A stretch of 39,449 nucleotides of DNA, from the NCBI GenBank assembly GCA_002718395.1, contig PBEG01000018.1, positions 1-39,449 on the forward strand, given 5' to 3'. The translations under genes were made by a program, and so were the position numbers. Every line of letters starts with the position of its first letter. Position 1 is the stretch's first letter. This document shows positions 18,470 to 28,804 of this stretch, piece after piece. The DNA comes from Chloroflexota bacterium (GTDB lineage Bacteria; Chloroflexota; Dehalococcoidia; UBA2979). The notes beneath the pieces were generated by a model, which worked only from the letters and a program-made list of their open reading frames with translations, was not told where the DNA came from and did not search any database.

Positions 18470-19867
18470 ATGTTTAGAAGATATACATTTTCATTGACAA
18501 TTTCTATCTTTTTTATTTTATTTTCTCTTTACTTGTTTTTTCCTAAACAACCTCCGAGTTTTTTGCCTGATACAGTTACTGAAAACCTTATATGGCCAAC
18601 GGTTGGTGGCGGCATAACTATTGGTGATGCCCAAAGAAATGAAATGCGATTAGGATTAGATTTACAAGGCGGTACTCGACTTTTATTAAAAGCTATTTTT
18701 CCAGAAAACTTTGAAGGCAATTCTGATTCTGTTATTGAAGGTACAATACAAGTATTACGCAAGCGTGTTGATGGAGCCGGCGTTTCTGAATCTGAAATAA
18801 CATTACAAGACGATGATAAAATATCTATTCAATTACCTGGGCTTTCAACAGAAGAAGCAAGAAATCTTCTTGGACGAACTGCAATGTTGAAATTTTGTGA
18901 ACCAGTAGGAATTGCCCCTTTTGACTCTGAAGCATGCGATCCAGCTGGTGAATTTGTGCAAGCTTTTGGAGAAGTGGACAATACTATTATTCCTATGTCC
19001 GGATCATTATTGAAAGCCAATTCATATGTTGGTACTGATGCACTGGGTAATCCAGCTGTTGTTTTTGAATGGCAAGGTGATGGACCAGAAATTTCAAGGC
19101 AAGTGACCTCTAGGTTAATTGGCAGTCGCCTAGCTATTTTTCTTGATGACGAAGCACTTTCAGCACCAACAGTTCAGGCAACTATTACTGAGGTTGGTCA
19201 AATTACTGGATTGAGTCTTGATCGTGCAAGACAGTTAGTTATTCAATTAAATTCAGGTTCACTACCAGTTGATTTACAAATTTTATCTGAACAAAGTGTT
19301 GATGCAACTTTAGGGCAAGATTCTGTTGCGCAATCTTTGCTTGCTGGTCAATTGGGCCTCTTGCTTGTTTGCTTATTTATGATTTTATACTATGGATTTA
19401 TGGGTGCTGTGTCTGTTGTGGCTCTTTTGGCATATGCAGCGATTACACTTGCTGTGTTCAAATTGATACCAATTACTCTCACTCTTGCTGGTATTGGTGC
19501 TTTTGTCTTATCAGTCGGCATGGCAGTAGATGCAAACATTCTTATCTTTGAAAGAATGAAAGAAGAATTACGAAGAGGCAGAAGTTTTGTTAGTTCTTTA
19601 GATATAGGTTTTGGTCGAGCATGGCCATCAATTCGAGATTCTAATGCTACAACGTTGATTACATGTATTATCTTATATTCTTTGGGAGGCGGTATATCTT
19701 TACCAGGCATGGGAGCATTTAGTGCACCATTAGTTCAGGGCTTTGCTATTACCTTGGCTATTGGCGTACTTATATCTATGTATACAGCTGTATTTTTTAC
19801 AAAATCAATGCTTTTTTTCCTTGGTAAAATAAAATTTGTTAGAAAAATTACAGGCGAAGAATTATGA
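18470..19867 (+). CDS. secD: Protein translocase subunit SecD
   Basis: MRLGLDLQGGTRLLL, RVDGAGVSESEI, VGMAVDANILIFERMKEELRRGRS motifs; ATGA overlap with secF. Confidence 0.95.
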   Translation: MFRRYTFSLTISIFFILFSLYLFFPKQPPSFLPDTVTENLIWPTVGGGITIGDAQRNEMRLGLDLQGGTRLLLKAIFPENFEGNSDSVIEGTIQVLRKRVDGAGVSESEITLQDDDKISIQLPGLSTEEARNLLGRTAMLKFCEPVGIAPFDSEACDPAGEFVQAFGEVDNTIIPMSGSLLKANSYVGTDALGNPAVVFEWQGDGPEISRQVTSRLIGSRLAIFLDDEALSAPTVQATITEVGQITGLSLDRARQLVIQLNSGSLPVDLQILSEQSVDATLGQDSVAQSLLAGQLGLLLVCLFMILYYGFMGAVSVVALLAYAAITLAVFKLIPITLTLAGIGAFVLSVGMAVDANILIFERMKEELRRGRSFVSSLDIGFGRAWPSIRDSNATTLITCIILYSLGGGISLPGMGAFSAPLVQGFAITLAIGVLISMYTAVFFTKSMLFFLGKIKFVRKITGEEL

Positions 19868-21180
19868 AATTAAATTTTGTTAAAACTAGATTTTATTTTT
19901 TTGCTTTTAGTGCTATTTTAATGCTGTCTTCAATTATCTTATTGCTTATTCCACCTGCACTTGTACCAGGTATAGATTTTTCTTCAGGTACTACAATGTT
20001 AATTTCTAGTGAAAATCGCTTTAAACAATCTGAATTAAGAGAATTGTTTAATGACTTAAATCATCCTGAAGCAAGAATACAAACATCAATAAATGATGGT
20101 CGATTTCAATACCTGATAAGAACTAAAGAGCTACAAGTTCCTCAAGATGCTTTTACTTATTCTGGGTCTGCTACAAATCAAAATAAGAGTATTTCTTCTC
20201 CTCAAAAGATTGAAAAACTAGGCTCTCTTGTTGCAGGGGGAACAGACGACACAAAAGAAATAGTTTTTCTAAGAGGGCTATTAAAACCTGACGAACAGTC
20301 TTTATTGCAACCTGCTTGTGATTATCAATTAGGAATAATTGAATTTGAAATACCTCGTAATACTGTTTTGGATGTTGTGCTTGAACCAGATGATGCAATG
20401 TGTGGAGCACAAATCAGTAATCAGACCTATACAGTTCTTTATGAAGATAAATTAGTATTTTTACTTGCGATTGATGGCAGGGACTATTCAGGCATTAAAC
20501 AATTGCAAGTAATTAGTTCAGGGTTAGGAGAACGTTCTACAATTGAACAGGCAATTTATGATCAGTTTGGCGATTTTCAATTATTAGAATTTTCTTCAGT
20601 CAGTCCAATTGTGTCAAATATTGCTGTTAGAAATGCATCGGTAGCTGTCATTATTGCAACCTTTTTTATTATGGCTTATATCGCATATGCATTTAGTGAA
20701 ATGCCAAAACCATTTAGATATGCAATTGCAGCGATTGTTGCACTGGTGCACGATATTGTAATTGTGATAGGTATCTTCTCTATTCTCGGTAAATTATGGG
20801 ATTTTGAAGTTAATCTTATGGTTATTACAGCACTGCTGACTATTTTAGGTTTTTCTGTGCATGATTCAATTGTTGTTTTTGACCGTATTCGAGAAAACAT
20901 CAATAGGAACCCATTAAATGATTTCAAGGATAATGTTAATACAGCCTTAATTGAAACATTGGCTCGTTCATTAAATACGTCAATTACGTTATTATTGACA
21001 ATAATGACTCTTTTATTTATTGGAGGAGCTACTATTAGAGAATTTCTAGTAACTATGTTAGTCGGTGTTATTATTGGAACATATTCTAGTATTGCGATTG
21101 CAGCACAATTTCTTGTTTCTTGGGAAGCAGGTAATTTTGACAAGTTGTTAGAGAAATTTCAATTGCGCAGAACTAATTAA
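19864..21180 (+). CDS. secF: Protein translocase subunit SecF with enlarged extracytoplasmic domain
   Basis: GIDFSSGTTM, SSVSPIVSNIAVRNASVAVI, TILGFSVHDSIVVFDRIRENINR, ARSLNTSITLL motifs. Confidence 0.93.
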   Translation: MKLNFVKTRFYFFAFSAILMLSSIILLLIPPALVPGIDFSSGTTMLISSENRFKQSELRELFNDLNHPEARIQTSINDGRFQYLIRTKELQVPQDAFTYSGSATNQNKSISSPQKIEKLGSLVAGGTDDTKEIVFLRGLLKPDEQSLLQPACDYQLGIIEFEIPRNTVLDVVLEPDDAMCGAQISNQTYTVLYEDKLVFLLAIDGRDYSGIKQLQVISSGLGERSTIEQAIYDQFGDFQLLEFSSVSPIVSNIAVRNASVAVIIATFFIMAYIAYAFSEMPKPFRYAIAAIVALVHDIVIVIGIFSILGKLWDFEVNLMVITALLTILGFSVHDSIVVFDRIRENINRNPLNDFKDNVNTALIETLARSLNTSITLLLTIMTLLFIGGATIREFLVTMLVGVIIGTYSSIAIAAQFLVSWEAGNFDKLLEKFQLRRTN

Positions 21181-23029
21181 TTAAAATTCTATATTGATCT
21201 TTTCGTACAGTAATTTTTTCTTCATCCATTTTTTCAAGAATAAATTGAGCTACCTTTCTATTTATAACTAAAAAATCTCTTACTTGCGCTAATGTCACTT
21301 TGGGATTATTTTTTAAAAAGTTAATAATTTCTGTTTTTGCATTTTCATAGCTTTCTTTATGTAAGTACAGATTTTTATCAATATTTTTTATTTCATTTGT
21401 TGCAAGTAGCATTTCTTGCAACTCTTTAGAGGCATTAATTTTTTTAGGACTAAGGCTAAAAGATCTAATTTGCTGAATTGTAGTTTCAAGTAATAATGCC
21501 TGTTTTTTTGTAAGTTGATTCCTGAAATTGCTCAAATAGAATTCACCTTTATTATCTGTGTGAATAACTTCCGTGTGTTCAATTACGCAATTTAATAAAT
21601 GTTCTTCTATATCTATTTTTTGCATAAGCTGTTTTAATTTTATTGCGTTCTTCATTTTATTTTTTGTAAAGTAATTTTTCATATACAAAGTTACTTGTTT
21701 TTTTAATTGTTCAATTGTTTCAATTGCAACAAAGAAGTGATCATCTTTAAATTTGTAATCTGTGATTTTATTCATATTTATTAAATTGTTAATTTTTTGT
21801 TTAATTTTCAGAGAATCAACATCAATAATTTTATAAAGACATTTTTTTTGTATGAATGTTTGATCTATGATTGCTGACAAAATAATCTCTTCAATATTTC
21901 TTTTAGAAATTTCTAGCAGCCTATTTATTTCTTTTTGGTCAAACCTATTATATTTATGTGTTGAAGTTCGTAATACTTCACCTCCAGCAATAGTTTGCCC
22001 TGAGAATCTAATAATAAAATTATCAAATTGATTAATGGAAATTGGTTGAAATAATTGAATTTGACACAGACCTTTTGTGTTTTTATTTAATTCGTCTATA
22101 CCTATAAGCTTAACTCTTGCTTCCGAGTGTGCAGTCCCTACGTGAAGCGTAATTTTTTTATTTGTGATAATTTTTTTTTCTGAGATATTAATAATTCTTG
22201 CATCAAATTGAGTAGTTACAAAGTCATTTTTTATTGGTCGTATAACATCGCCTCGATGTATTTCATCTTTATTAATTCCTTGTAGATTCATAGCGAGCCT
22301 GGAATTAATGGTTGCTTTTTGAACGTCTTTTCCGTTTACTTGTAAGTTTCTAATTTTTGCTAACTTTTTTTTGGGTAATACTATTATTGACTCCCCAATA
22401 TCAAAACTACCATTTGTTAAAGTTCCAGTAACAACAGTACCAAATCCTTTTAAAGTAAATGAACGATCAACATAAAGCCTAGCGTTATTTTGTAAAAATT
22501 GATTTTGGTCATTCAAGATGTTTTGTTTGATAACTGCTTTTAATTTATCAATCGATTTTTGTGAATCATTAATCCTAATAATTGGTACGTTATTTTTTTC
22601 GTTAATAGAAGTATTTTTTACTTGAATCAAAGATTTAATATCATTTTCAATTCTATTAATCTCTTCTTCATTAGGAAATAAATCGCATTTGGTAATAGCA
22701 ATTACAATTTTCTTGATATTGAGCAATTGAATGATATTAAGGTGTTCTATAGTTTGAGGCATTATTCCTTCACCTGCAGCAATCACTAGAATTGCAAGTT
22801 CTATTGAATGCATGCCAGCTATCATATTTTGAATAAATTTTTCATGACCAGGTACATCAATAATTGATATTTGTCCTTTGATTGGATCCTTATAGTGCGC
22901 AAAACCTAATTCGATACTCATTCCTCGTTGTTTCTCAATTAATAAATTATCAGTTTCCATTCCTGTTAACCGTTTAACGAGAGTTGTTTTTCCGTGGTCA
23001 ATATGTCCTGCGATACCGATAATGTGCAT
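21173..23029 (-). CDS. selB: Selenocysteine-specific elongation factor SelB
   Basis: GHIDHGKTTLVKRLTG, RGMSIELGFAHYKDP, DVPGHEKFIQNMIAGMHSIELAILVIAAGEGIMPQTIEHLNI, TKCD; long C-terminal region consistent with winged helices. Confidence 0.85.
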   Translation of the reverse strand: MHIIGIAGHIDHGKTTLVKRLTGMETDNLLIEKQRGMSIELGFAHYKDPIKGQISIIDVPGHEKFIQNMIAGMHSIELAILVIAAGEGIMPQTIEHLNIIQLLNIKKIVIAITKCDLFPNEEEINRIENDIKSLIQVKNTSINEKNNVPIIRINDSQKSIDKLKAVIKQNILNDQNQFLQNNARLYVDRSFTLKGFGTVVTGTLTNGSFDIGESIIVLPKKKLAKIRNLQVNGKDVQKATINSRLAMNLQGINKDEIHRGDVIRPIKNDFVTTQFDARIINISEKKIITNKKITLHVGTAHSEARVKLIGIDELNKNTKGLCQIQLFQPISINQFDNFIIRFSGQTIAGGEVLRTSTHKYNRFDQKEINRLLEISKRNIEEIILSAIIDQTFIQKKCLYKIIDVDSLKIKQKINNLINMNKITDYKFKDDHFFVAIETIEQLKKQVTLYMKNYFTKNKMKNAIKLKQLMQKIDIEEHLLNCVIEHTEVIHTDNKGEFYLSNFRNQLTKKQALLLETTIQQIRSFSLSPKKINASKELQEMLLATNEIKNIDKNLYLHKESYENAKTEIINFLKNNPKVTLAQVRDFLVINRKVAQFILEKMDEEKITVRKDQYRILIN

Positions 23030-23055
23030 ATGATTAAATATTCATTCTAATTAAT

Positions 23056-24237
23056 TTATATAAAATTTTGAAAAACTTCATTTGATAATAAGATACCTTT
23101 TTTTGTTAACTTAATGTGTGAGTCAGTTTCAGTTAACAGGCCATTTAATTTATTTTTTTCAATAATATTTTTGTAAATGATTCTGGGATCTTTGTTATGC
23201 TGAATTTTAAAGTTTTCAATGTTGATCCCTTCAATCATTCTTAAACCAAATATCATAGAATCATTTAGTAAATCGTTTTTTGAAACATCTTGTCCATCAA
23301 CAACTTGTTTCATTTTAATTTCTTGATTACCATTAGCTTGCATGTCATTCATGATGTTAATGTACTCACGAGGATTCTTGACATTAGAAAATCTTTTATT
23401 TGACAAGAATGAATGTGCGCCTGCTCCAATACCTAGGTACTCGCTCATATCCCAGTAAGCACTATTATGAACGCTTTGATGTCCATTTTTAGCCCAATTT
23501 GAAATTTCATAATGAATAAAATTTGCATTTTGAAGCTCTTTGATAGAATATTCATATTGCTCTGCAGCTAGATCGTCATCTGGATGAGGCAATTCCCCTT
23601 TTTCAATTCTATAATTTAACAGTGTGCCTTCTTCAACACCAAGGGAATAACAGGAAAGATGAGCAGGCTCTAAATCGATAGCTTTGCTTAAGGAGTGTTT
23701 CCAGTTACCCATAGTATGATTGACTAATCCGAACATTAGGTCTAGATTAATATTTTTAAATCCATGGCTTTGTAAATATTGAATTTGATTTTCAGCAAAT
23801 GTTCCTGTATATTGACGATCTAGCAAATCAAGCTCAGTATCTATAAATGATTGTATGCCAATGGATAATCGGTTGATTCCACTATTTTGTAAATCATTAA
23901 TATCCCAGTCTGGAATATCATCTGGATTAATTTCAGCTGTTATTTCTGCTGATTTATTTAAATTTGTCGATTCTTCAATTATTTTTATAAGATTTTTTAA
24001 GTTTGCTGCAGGAATTCTGCTAGGTGTTCCACCTCCAATAAAAATTGATATAACTTCTTTACTTTCTAAAGTTGGCGACCATAATTGTAATTCTTTAATG
24101 ATGGCTCGTTCATAGTCATCTACCATTTCTTCTATACCTTCATATGCATTAAAGTCACAAAAGTTACACTTTTTTTTACAAAAAGGTATATGAACGTACA
24201 GACTTATTGGAGATAAAGATTTACATTTGTTAGACAA
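23056..24237 (-). CDS. hemW: HemW-like radical SAM protein (heme chaperone / coproporphyrinogen dehydrogenase family)
   Basis: LYVHIPFCKKKCNFCDFNAYEG (CxxxCxxC), IFIGGGTPSRI, INRLSIGIQSF, NLDLMFGLVNHTM, YEISNWAKNGHQSVHNSAYW, GIGAGAHSF. Confidence 0.9.
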   Translation of the reverse strand: MSNKCKSLSPISLYVHIPFCKKKCNFCDFNAYEGIEEMVDDYERAIIKELQLWSPTLESKEVISIFIGGGTPSRIPAANLKNLIKIIEESTNLNKSAEITAEINPDDIPDWDINDLQNSGINRLSIGIQSFIDTELDLLDRQYTGTFAENQIQYLQSHGFKNINLDLMFGLVNHTMGNWKHSLSKAIDLEPAHLSCYSLGVEEGTLLNYRIEKGELPHPDDDLAAEQYEYSIKELQNANFIHYEISNWAKNGHQSVHNSAYWDMSEYLGIGAGAHSFLSNKRFSNVKNPREYINIMNDMQANGNQEIKMKQVVDGQDVSKNDLLNDSMIFGLRMIEGINIENFKIQHNKDPRIIYKNIIEKNKLNGLLTETDSHIKLTKKGILLSNEVFQNFI

Positions 24238-24346
24238 GTATTTTTTCCTTTATTTTTTAATTCATAAAAGGATCACATTTCTAATGAAGAAAAATCAAGA
24301 GAAGGTTAAAATTTATTCAATGATTATTTTGTAAATAGGCTAGAAA

Positions 24347-26143
24347 ATGTTAAAGACAAATATGTGTGGAGAGCTACAAATTAAAGATGTAGGTACCTCA
24401 GTCATTTTAGCAGGTTGGGTAGCACGAAGAAGAGATCATGGTGGATTAACATTCATTGATTTACGTGATTCATCAGGAACAATTCAAATTGTGATAAAAA
24501 ATGACAAACTGAATTTAACTGAAAAAGAAATAAGTCAAATTCGTAATGAGTGGGTGCTAGGTGTCAAGGGAATAGTGACTGAACGTCAAGAAGGAGCACG
24601 TAATTCAAATATGCCTACGGGCGATATTGAGATTAGCGTTAATGAACTTGAGATTATTAATCAATCAAATACCCCTCCCTTTCCCATTAATGAGGATTTA
24701 AGCCTAGATGAAACAAATAGAATGAAATATAGATATTTAGACTTGAGGCGCTCAAGGATGAATCAAAATCTTAAATTGCGCCATGATGTTATGCATTTTA
24801 TTCGTAATTTTTTAACAAATAAAAAATTTATCGAGATAGAAACTCCAATATTAAATGTTGCAACCCCTGAAGGAGCAAGAGATTATTTAGTCCCAAGCAG
24901 GATTCATCCTGGAAAGTTTTATGCCTTGCCGCAATCACCACAACAATGGAAACAGCTTTTAATGGTTAGTGGCTTTGAAAAGTATTTCCAAATTGCAAGA
25001 TGTTTTCGAGATGAAGATTTAAGATCTGACAGACAACCAGAATTTACACAGCTTGATATTGAATTATCATTCGTTGAAGAAAAAGATATTTTAATATTAA
25101 TTGAAGAATTAATGGTCTCTATGTTAAAGGAGCTCGATTTAGGTTTTGATTTTCCACTTAACTTTCCACTTATTCCGTATTCAGAAAGCATGGAAAAATA
25201 TGGTTCTGATAAACCAGATTTAAGATTTGACCTTGAAATCAATGACTTGTCATCAGTTTTTCTTAATACATCCATAAAAATTTTTGCTGATGTTCTAAAG
25301 AAAGATCAACGAATTAGGGGGATACATATTCCTGGTGGCAACAAATTAACTAAAAAACAACTGCAAGAATTTAATGAAATTGCTAAATTACATGGTGCCA
25401 TGGGTGTAGCATCTATGCATTTTGATGATGATTATAAAATAACGAAGTCCGAATATGATGGATTTAGTTCATTGTTAGAAAAATTTATTAGTATTGATGA
25501 ACTTTTGACATTGAATGATCGATTCAACATCAAACCAGGAGATGCAATAATTATTTCTGCCGGACATGATGATTTAACTTCTCAAGTTTTAGCAAGTATT
25601 CGTAACGAAGCTGCATCTATGCTTAATTTAGTTAAAGAAACTGATCTTGCTTTTTGTTTTATTACTGAATTTCCTATGTTTGAATATAGTGATTCTGCAA
25701 ACAAATGGACTGCTATGCATCATTTATTTACTATGCCATTTGAAGAGGATATTCAATATATCGCTTCTGACCCTAAGCGTGTTCGTTCTCATGCTTATGA
25801 TCTTGTTTGTAACGGTCAAGAAGTTGGCTCTGGTTCAATCAGAATACACAAAAGTGAGTTATTATTAAAAATTTTACAACAATTAGGTATTGATGAAAGT
25901 ATTGCTCATGAGCAATTCGGGCATGTGCTAGAAGCTTTTGAATTTGGTGCACCGCCACATGGTGGTATTGCACCGGGTATTGATAGAATTGTTGCCTTGC
26001 TTGCAAAAGAATCAGATATTAGAGAAGTTATTGCTTTTCCAAAAACCAAAACGGCTTCAGATCTTTTAACAGGTGCCCCAAGTAAAATAGGAACAGAAAA
26101 TTTAGATGAGTTGCACTTGAAAATAGATGATCCAAGTAGTTAA
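24347..26143 (+). CDS. aspS: Aspartyl-tRNA synthetase
   Basis: GWVARRRDHGGLTFIDLRD, RYLDLRR, YALPQSPQQWKQLLM, FRDEDLRSDRQPEFTQLDIE, GGIAPGIDRIVAL motifs. Confidence 0.97.
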   Translation: MLKTNMCGELQIKDVGTSVILAGWVARRRDHGGLTFIDLRDSSGTIQIVIKNDKLNLTEKEISQIRNEWVLGVKGIVTERQEGARNSNMPTGDIEISVNELEIINQSNTPPFPINEDLSLDETNRMKYRYLDLRRSRMNQNLKLRHDVMHFIRNFLTNKKFIEIETPILNVATPEGARDYLVPSRIHPGKFYALPQSPQQWKQLLMVSGFEKYFQIARCFRDEDLRSDRQPEFTQLDIELSFVEEKDILILIEELMVSMLKELDLGFDFPLNFPLIPYSESMEKYGSDKPDLRFDLEINDLSSVFLNTSIKIFADVLKKDQRIRGIHIPGGNKLTKKQLQEFNEIAKLHGAMGVASMHFDDDYKITKSEYDGFSSLLEKFISIDELLTLNDRFNIKPGDAIIISAGHDDLTSQVLASIRNEAASMLNLVKETDLAFCFITEFPMFEYSDSANKWTAMHHLFTMPFEEDIQYIASDPKRVRSHAYDLVCNGQEVGSGSIRIHKSELLLKILQQLGIDESIAHEQFGHVLEAFEFGAPPHGGIAPGIDRIVALLAKESDIREVIAFPKTKTASDLLTGAPSKIGTENLDELHLKIDDPSS

Positions 26144-26163
26144 TTATATTTTGAGTAAAATAA

Positions 26164-27798
26164 ATGAGTAGTAAAAAACTTTTAGCAATATTGTTAACAA
26201 TTCTCACCTTGCTAATAGGTATTATTTTTATACTCACTATTCTGTTACGTTTTAATAATGAGCAACCAACTTCTAGTAACCCAACTAATGATTCATTATT
26301 AAGTAACAAATCTAAAATTTCTCTAGGTGGCGCCGATCCAGTAACGATGGACCCTCACCTTGCAGGTGATGCTTCTTCAGCTCAATATATAGTGGAGATC
26401 TTTGGTGGACTAGTTACCATAACGCCAGAAATGGAAATAGTCTTAGATCTTGCACAATCACTTGAAGTGAGTGAAGATGGACTAATATATACATTTATTT
26501 TAAGAGATGATATTTACTTTCATAGTGGCAGAAAAGTCACAGCAAATGATGTTAAGTGGTCCTTCGAACGCGCTGCATCGCCTCAATTAAATTCAAATAC
26601 ATCCCTAACTTATCTGCGTGATATTGTAGGTTTTATTGAACGAAGATACGGTCAAGCTGATGAAATATTAGGTATTAAGGTTATTAATGATAAGTCTATT
26701 AGCATTCAAATAGATAAACCCAAAGCATATTTTTTAGCTAAGTTAAGTTACCCAACAGCCTTTGTCCTTGACAAAAATCAAATTGAATTGAATCCAAGAA
26801 ATTGGACACGAAAACCTAATGGAACTGGTCCTTATAAATTATCTGAGTGGAAACTTGGCGAAAGGATTATTTTAGAAGTTAATAATCGATATCATCTTGG
26901 TGTTGGTAGCGTGCAAGTTATTGACTACCAACTATCTGGCGGTTCTATTTTAACAAGGTTTGAAAACGGAGAAGTTGACATTGCAGGCATTGGTAAAGAT
27001 GATATAGATCGAGTACGTGATCCTAGCGAGCCTTTAAACAAGCTATATCGTCAAAGTAATAATTTTATGACTAGTTATATTGGCTTAAATAATACAAAAG
27101 CACCATTTGATGATGTATTTGTACGGCAAGCTTTTGCTTCATCAATTGATATATCAAAAATAACAAATATTACATTTAAGAAAATGATGGAACAAGCTAC
27201 TGGTGTATTACCACCAGGAATGTATGGATATGATCCATCTAAAAAAACTTTCGAATACGATCCAGAGTTAGCACGTGAATTACTTGCGAAATCAAAGTAT
27301 GGTAGTGCAAATAATTTACCGCCTATTGTTTTTTCTGATATCGGAGCCGGAGCAGAAGGCTCAACTGATACTCAAGCATATATAGAGCAATGGAAACAAA
27401 ATCTGGGTGTATCAGTTACATTGAGACAAACTGATTTTGCTACTTTTTTATCAGATTTGGATAACAACGCATTGCAGATGTACGGAATTGGTTGGATTAT
27501 GGATTATCCTGATCCAGAAAATATCTTAGACATTAAATTTCATTCACAATCTACTGAAAATAATGAAAATTATTCTAACGCGATTGTTGATGAGCTTTTA
27601 GAAAATGCTCGATCTGAGACCGATCCTGATAAAAGAGCAAAATTATATCAAGATGCTGAAAAGATTATAGTAAGAGAGGCTTCTTGGATTCCTACTTATT
27701 ATTCACCATTACATTATGTAGTGAGCGAAAAGATAACCAAGTGGATAGAGCCTGCAATGATTGTTCCAAAGTTAAGGTTTGTTGAAATTGCAGAATAA
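26164..27798 (+). CDS. Peptide/oligopeptide ABC transporter substrate-binding protein (SBP_bac_5-like)
   Basis: GGADPVTMDPHLAGDASSAQYIVEIFGGLV, SEDGLIYTFILRDDIYFHSGRKVTANDVKWSFERA, GTGPYKLSEWKLGERI; hydrophobic N-terminus. Confidence 0.9.
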   Translation: MSSKKLLAILLTILTLLIGIIFILTILLRFNNEQPTSSNPTNDSLLSNKSKISLGGADPVTMDPHLAGDASSAQYIVEIFGGLVTITPEMEIVLDLAQSLEVSEDGLIYTFILRDDIYFHSGRKVTANDVKWSFERAASPQLNSNTSLTYLRDIVGFIERRYGQADEILGIKVINDKSISIQIDKPKAYFLAKLSYPTAFVLDKNQIELNPRNWTRKPNGTGPYKLSEWKLGERIILEVNNRYHLGVGSVQVIDYQLSGGSILTRFENGEVDIAGIGKDDIDRVRDPSEPLNKLYRQSNNFMTSYIGLNNTKAPFDDVFVRQAFASSIDISKITNITFKKMMEQATGVLPPGMYGYDPSKKTFEYDPELARELLAKSKYGSANNLPPIVFSDIGAGAEGSTDTQAYIEQWKQNLGVSVTLRQTDFATFLSDLDNNALQMYGIGWIMDYPDPENILDIKFHSQSTENNENYSNAIVDELLENARSETDPDKRAKLYQDAEKIIVREASWIPTYYSPLHYVVSEKITKWIEPAMIVPKLRFVEIAE

Positions 27799-27814
27799 AT
27801 TGAATTAGGAAGTT

Positions 27815-28804
27815 ATGCTTGTCTATACAATTAAAAGATTATTTTGGATACCCATTATTGTCTTGGCAGTGACTTTTTTTACATTTATAATTGGTAGATT
27901 AGGTCCAGGCGATCCAATATCCGTAGCATCAGGACAAATACGAGATCCAGTTTTACTGGAACAGGTTAGAATTGAAAAAGGTCTTGATAGACCGATCATT
28001 GTGCAATATTATAAATGGTTAAAAAATGCTTTAAAGGGCGATTTCGGCGAGTCATATATATTTAAAGGCTATACCGTTTCAGAATTAATATTTCCTAAAA
28101 TGTTAATTTCGGCACAGTTAGGATTCTTAGCTTTATTAGTAGTTTTTGGTTTGGGTGTGCCATTAGGGTTGCTTGCAGCTACTTTACATAACACATGGAT
28201 TGATCCATTTATTGTTAGTTTACTATTATTTTTTAGAGCAATACCTGTAATTGTCATTATTCCTCCTTTGTTATGGGTGTTTGCTGTTCATTGGAGCATA
28301 TTGCCTGTTGGTGGTTGGGAAGGAGGTATTTTTGATATTTATTGGCTTTTTGATGTTATAGCCATTCCAATTTTTAATTCGCATGTTTATTTGCCAGTTT
28401 TTGCATTATCGATTGGAGGTTTTGGTGGAGTTGCAAGATTAGTTCGCATTACTGCTTTAGAAGTGAAAAATGAAGCCTTTATTACTACTGCTCGATCTAA
28501 GGGATTAAGTGAATCAAGAGTGATGTATGGCCATATCTTGCCGAATTCATTACTGCCATTAGTAACAGTTATTGGTTTTGCTTTGGTGGGCATATTGGAA
28601 GGAGCCTTTTTTGTAGAAGTTCTCTTAGGTATTCCTGGTATCGGACGGTTTACATTTGAAGCAGTGAAGAGTCGTGATTATGATGTCATATTAGCAATGA
28701 CCGTCATTTTATCAGTGATGTTTATTATTATTAACTTAATTGTTGAACTATTGTATACAAAAATTGATCCAAGAATCGAATTATCTGATGGAAATAAATC
28801 ATGA
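27815..28804 (+). CDS. dppB: Peptide ABC transporter permease, DppB/OppB family
   Basis: TIKRLFWIPIIVLAVTFFTFIIGRLGPGDP, TTARSKGLSESRVMYGHILPNSLLPLV (permease EAA-type loop). Confidence 0.88.
   Translation: MLVYTIKRLFWIPIIVLAVTFFTFIIGRLGPGDPISVASGQIRDPVLLEQVRIEKGLDRPIIVQYYKWLKNALKGDFGESYIFKGYTVSELIFPKMLISAQLGFLALLVVFGLGVPLGLLAATLHNTWIDPFIVSLLLFFRAIPVIVIIPPLLWVFAVHWSILPVGGWEGGIFDIYWLFDVIAIPIFNSHVYLPVFALSIGGFGGVARLVRITALEVKNEAFITTARSKGLSESRVMYGHILPNSLLPLVTVIGFALVGILEGAFFVEVLLGIPGIGRFTFEAVKSRDYDVILAMTVILSVMFIIINLIVELLYTKIDPRIELSDGNKS

Noticed and set aside
19390-21143. Minus-strand ORFs (106, 79, 155 aa) opposite secD/secF
   Set aside because: Mirror the conserved TM coding regions of secD/secF; no own motifs.
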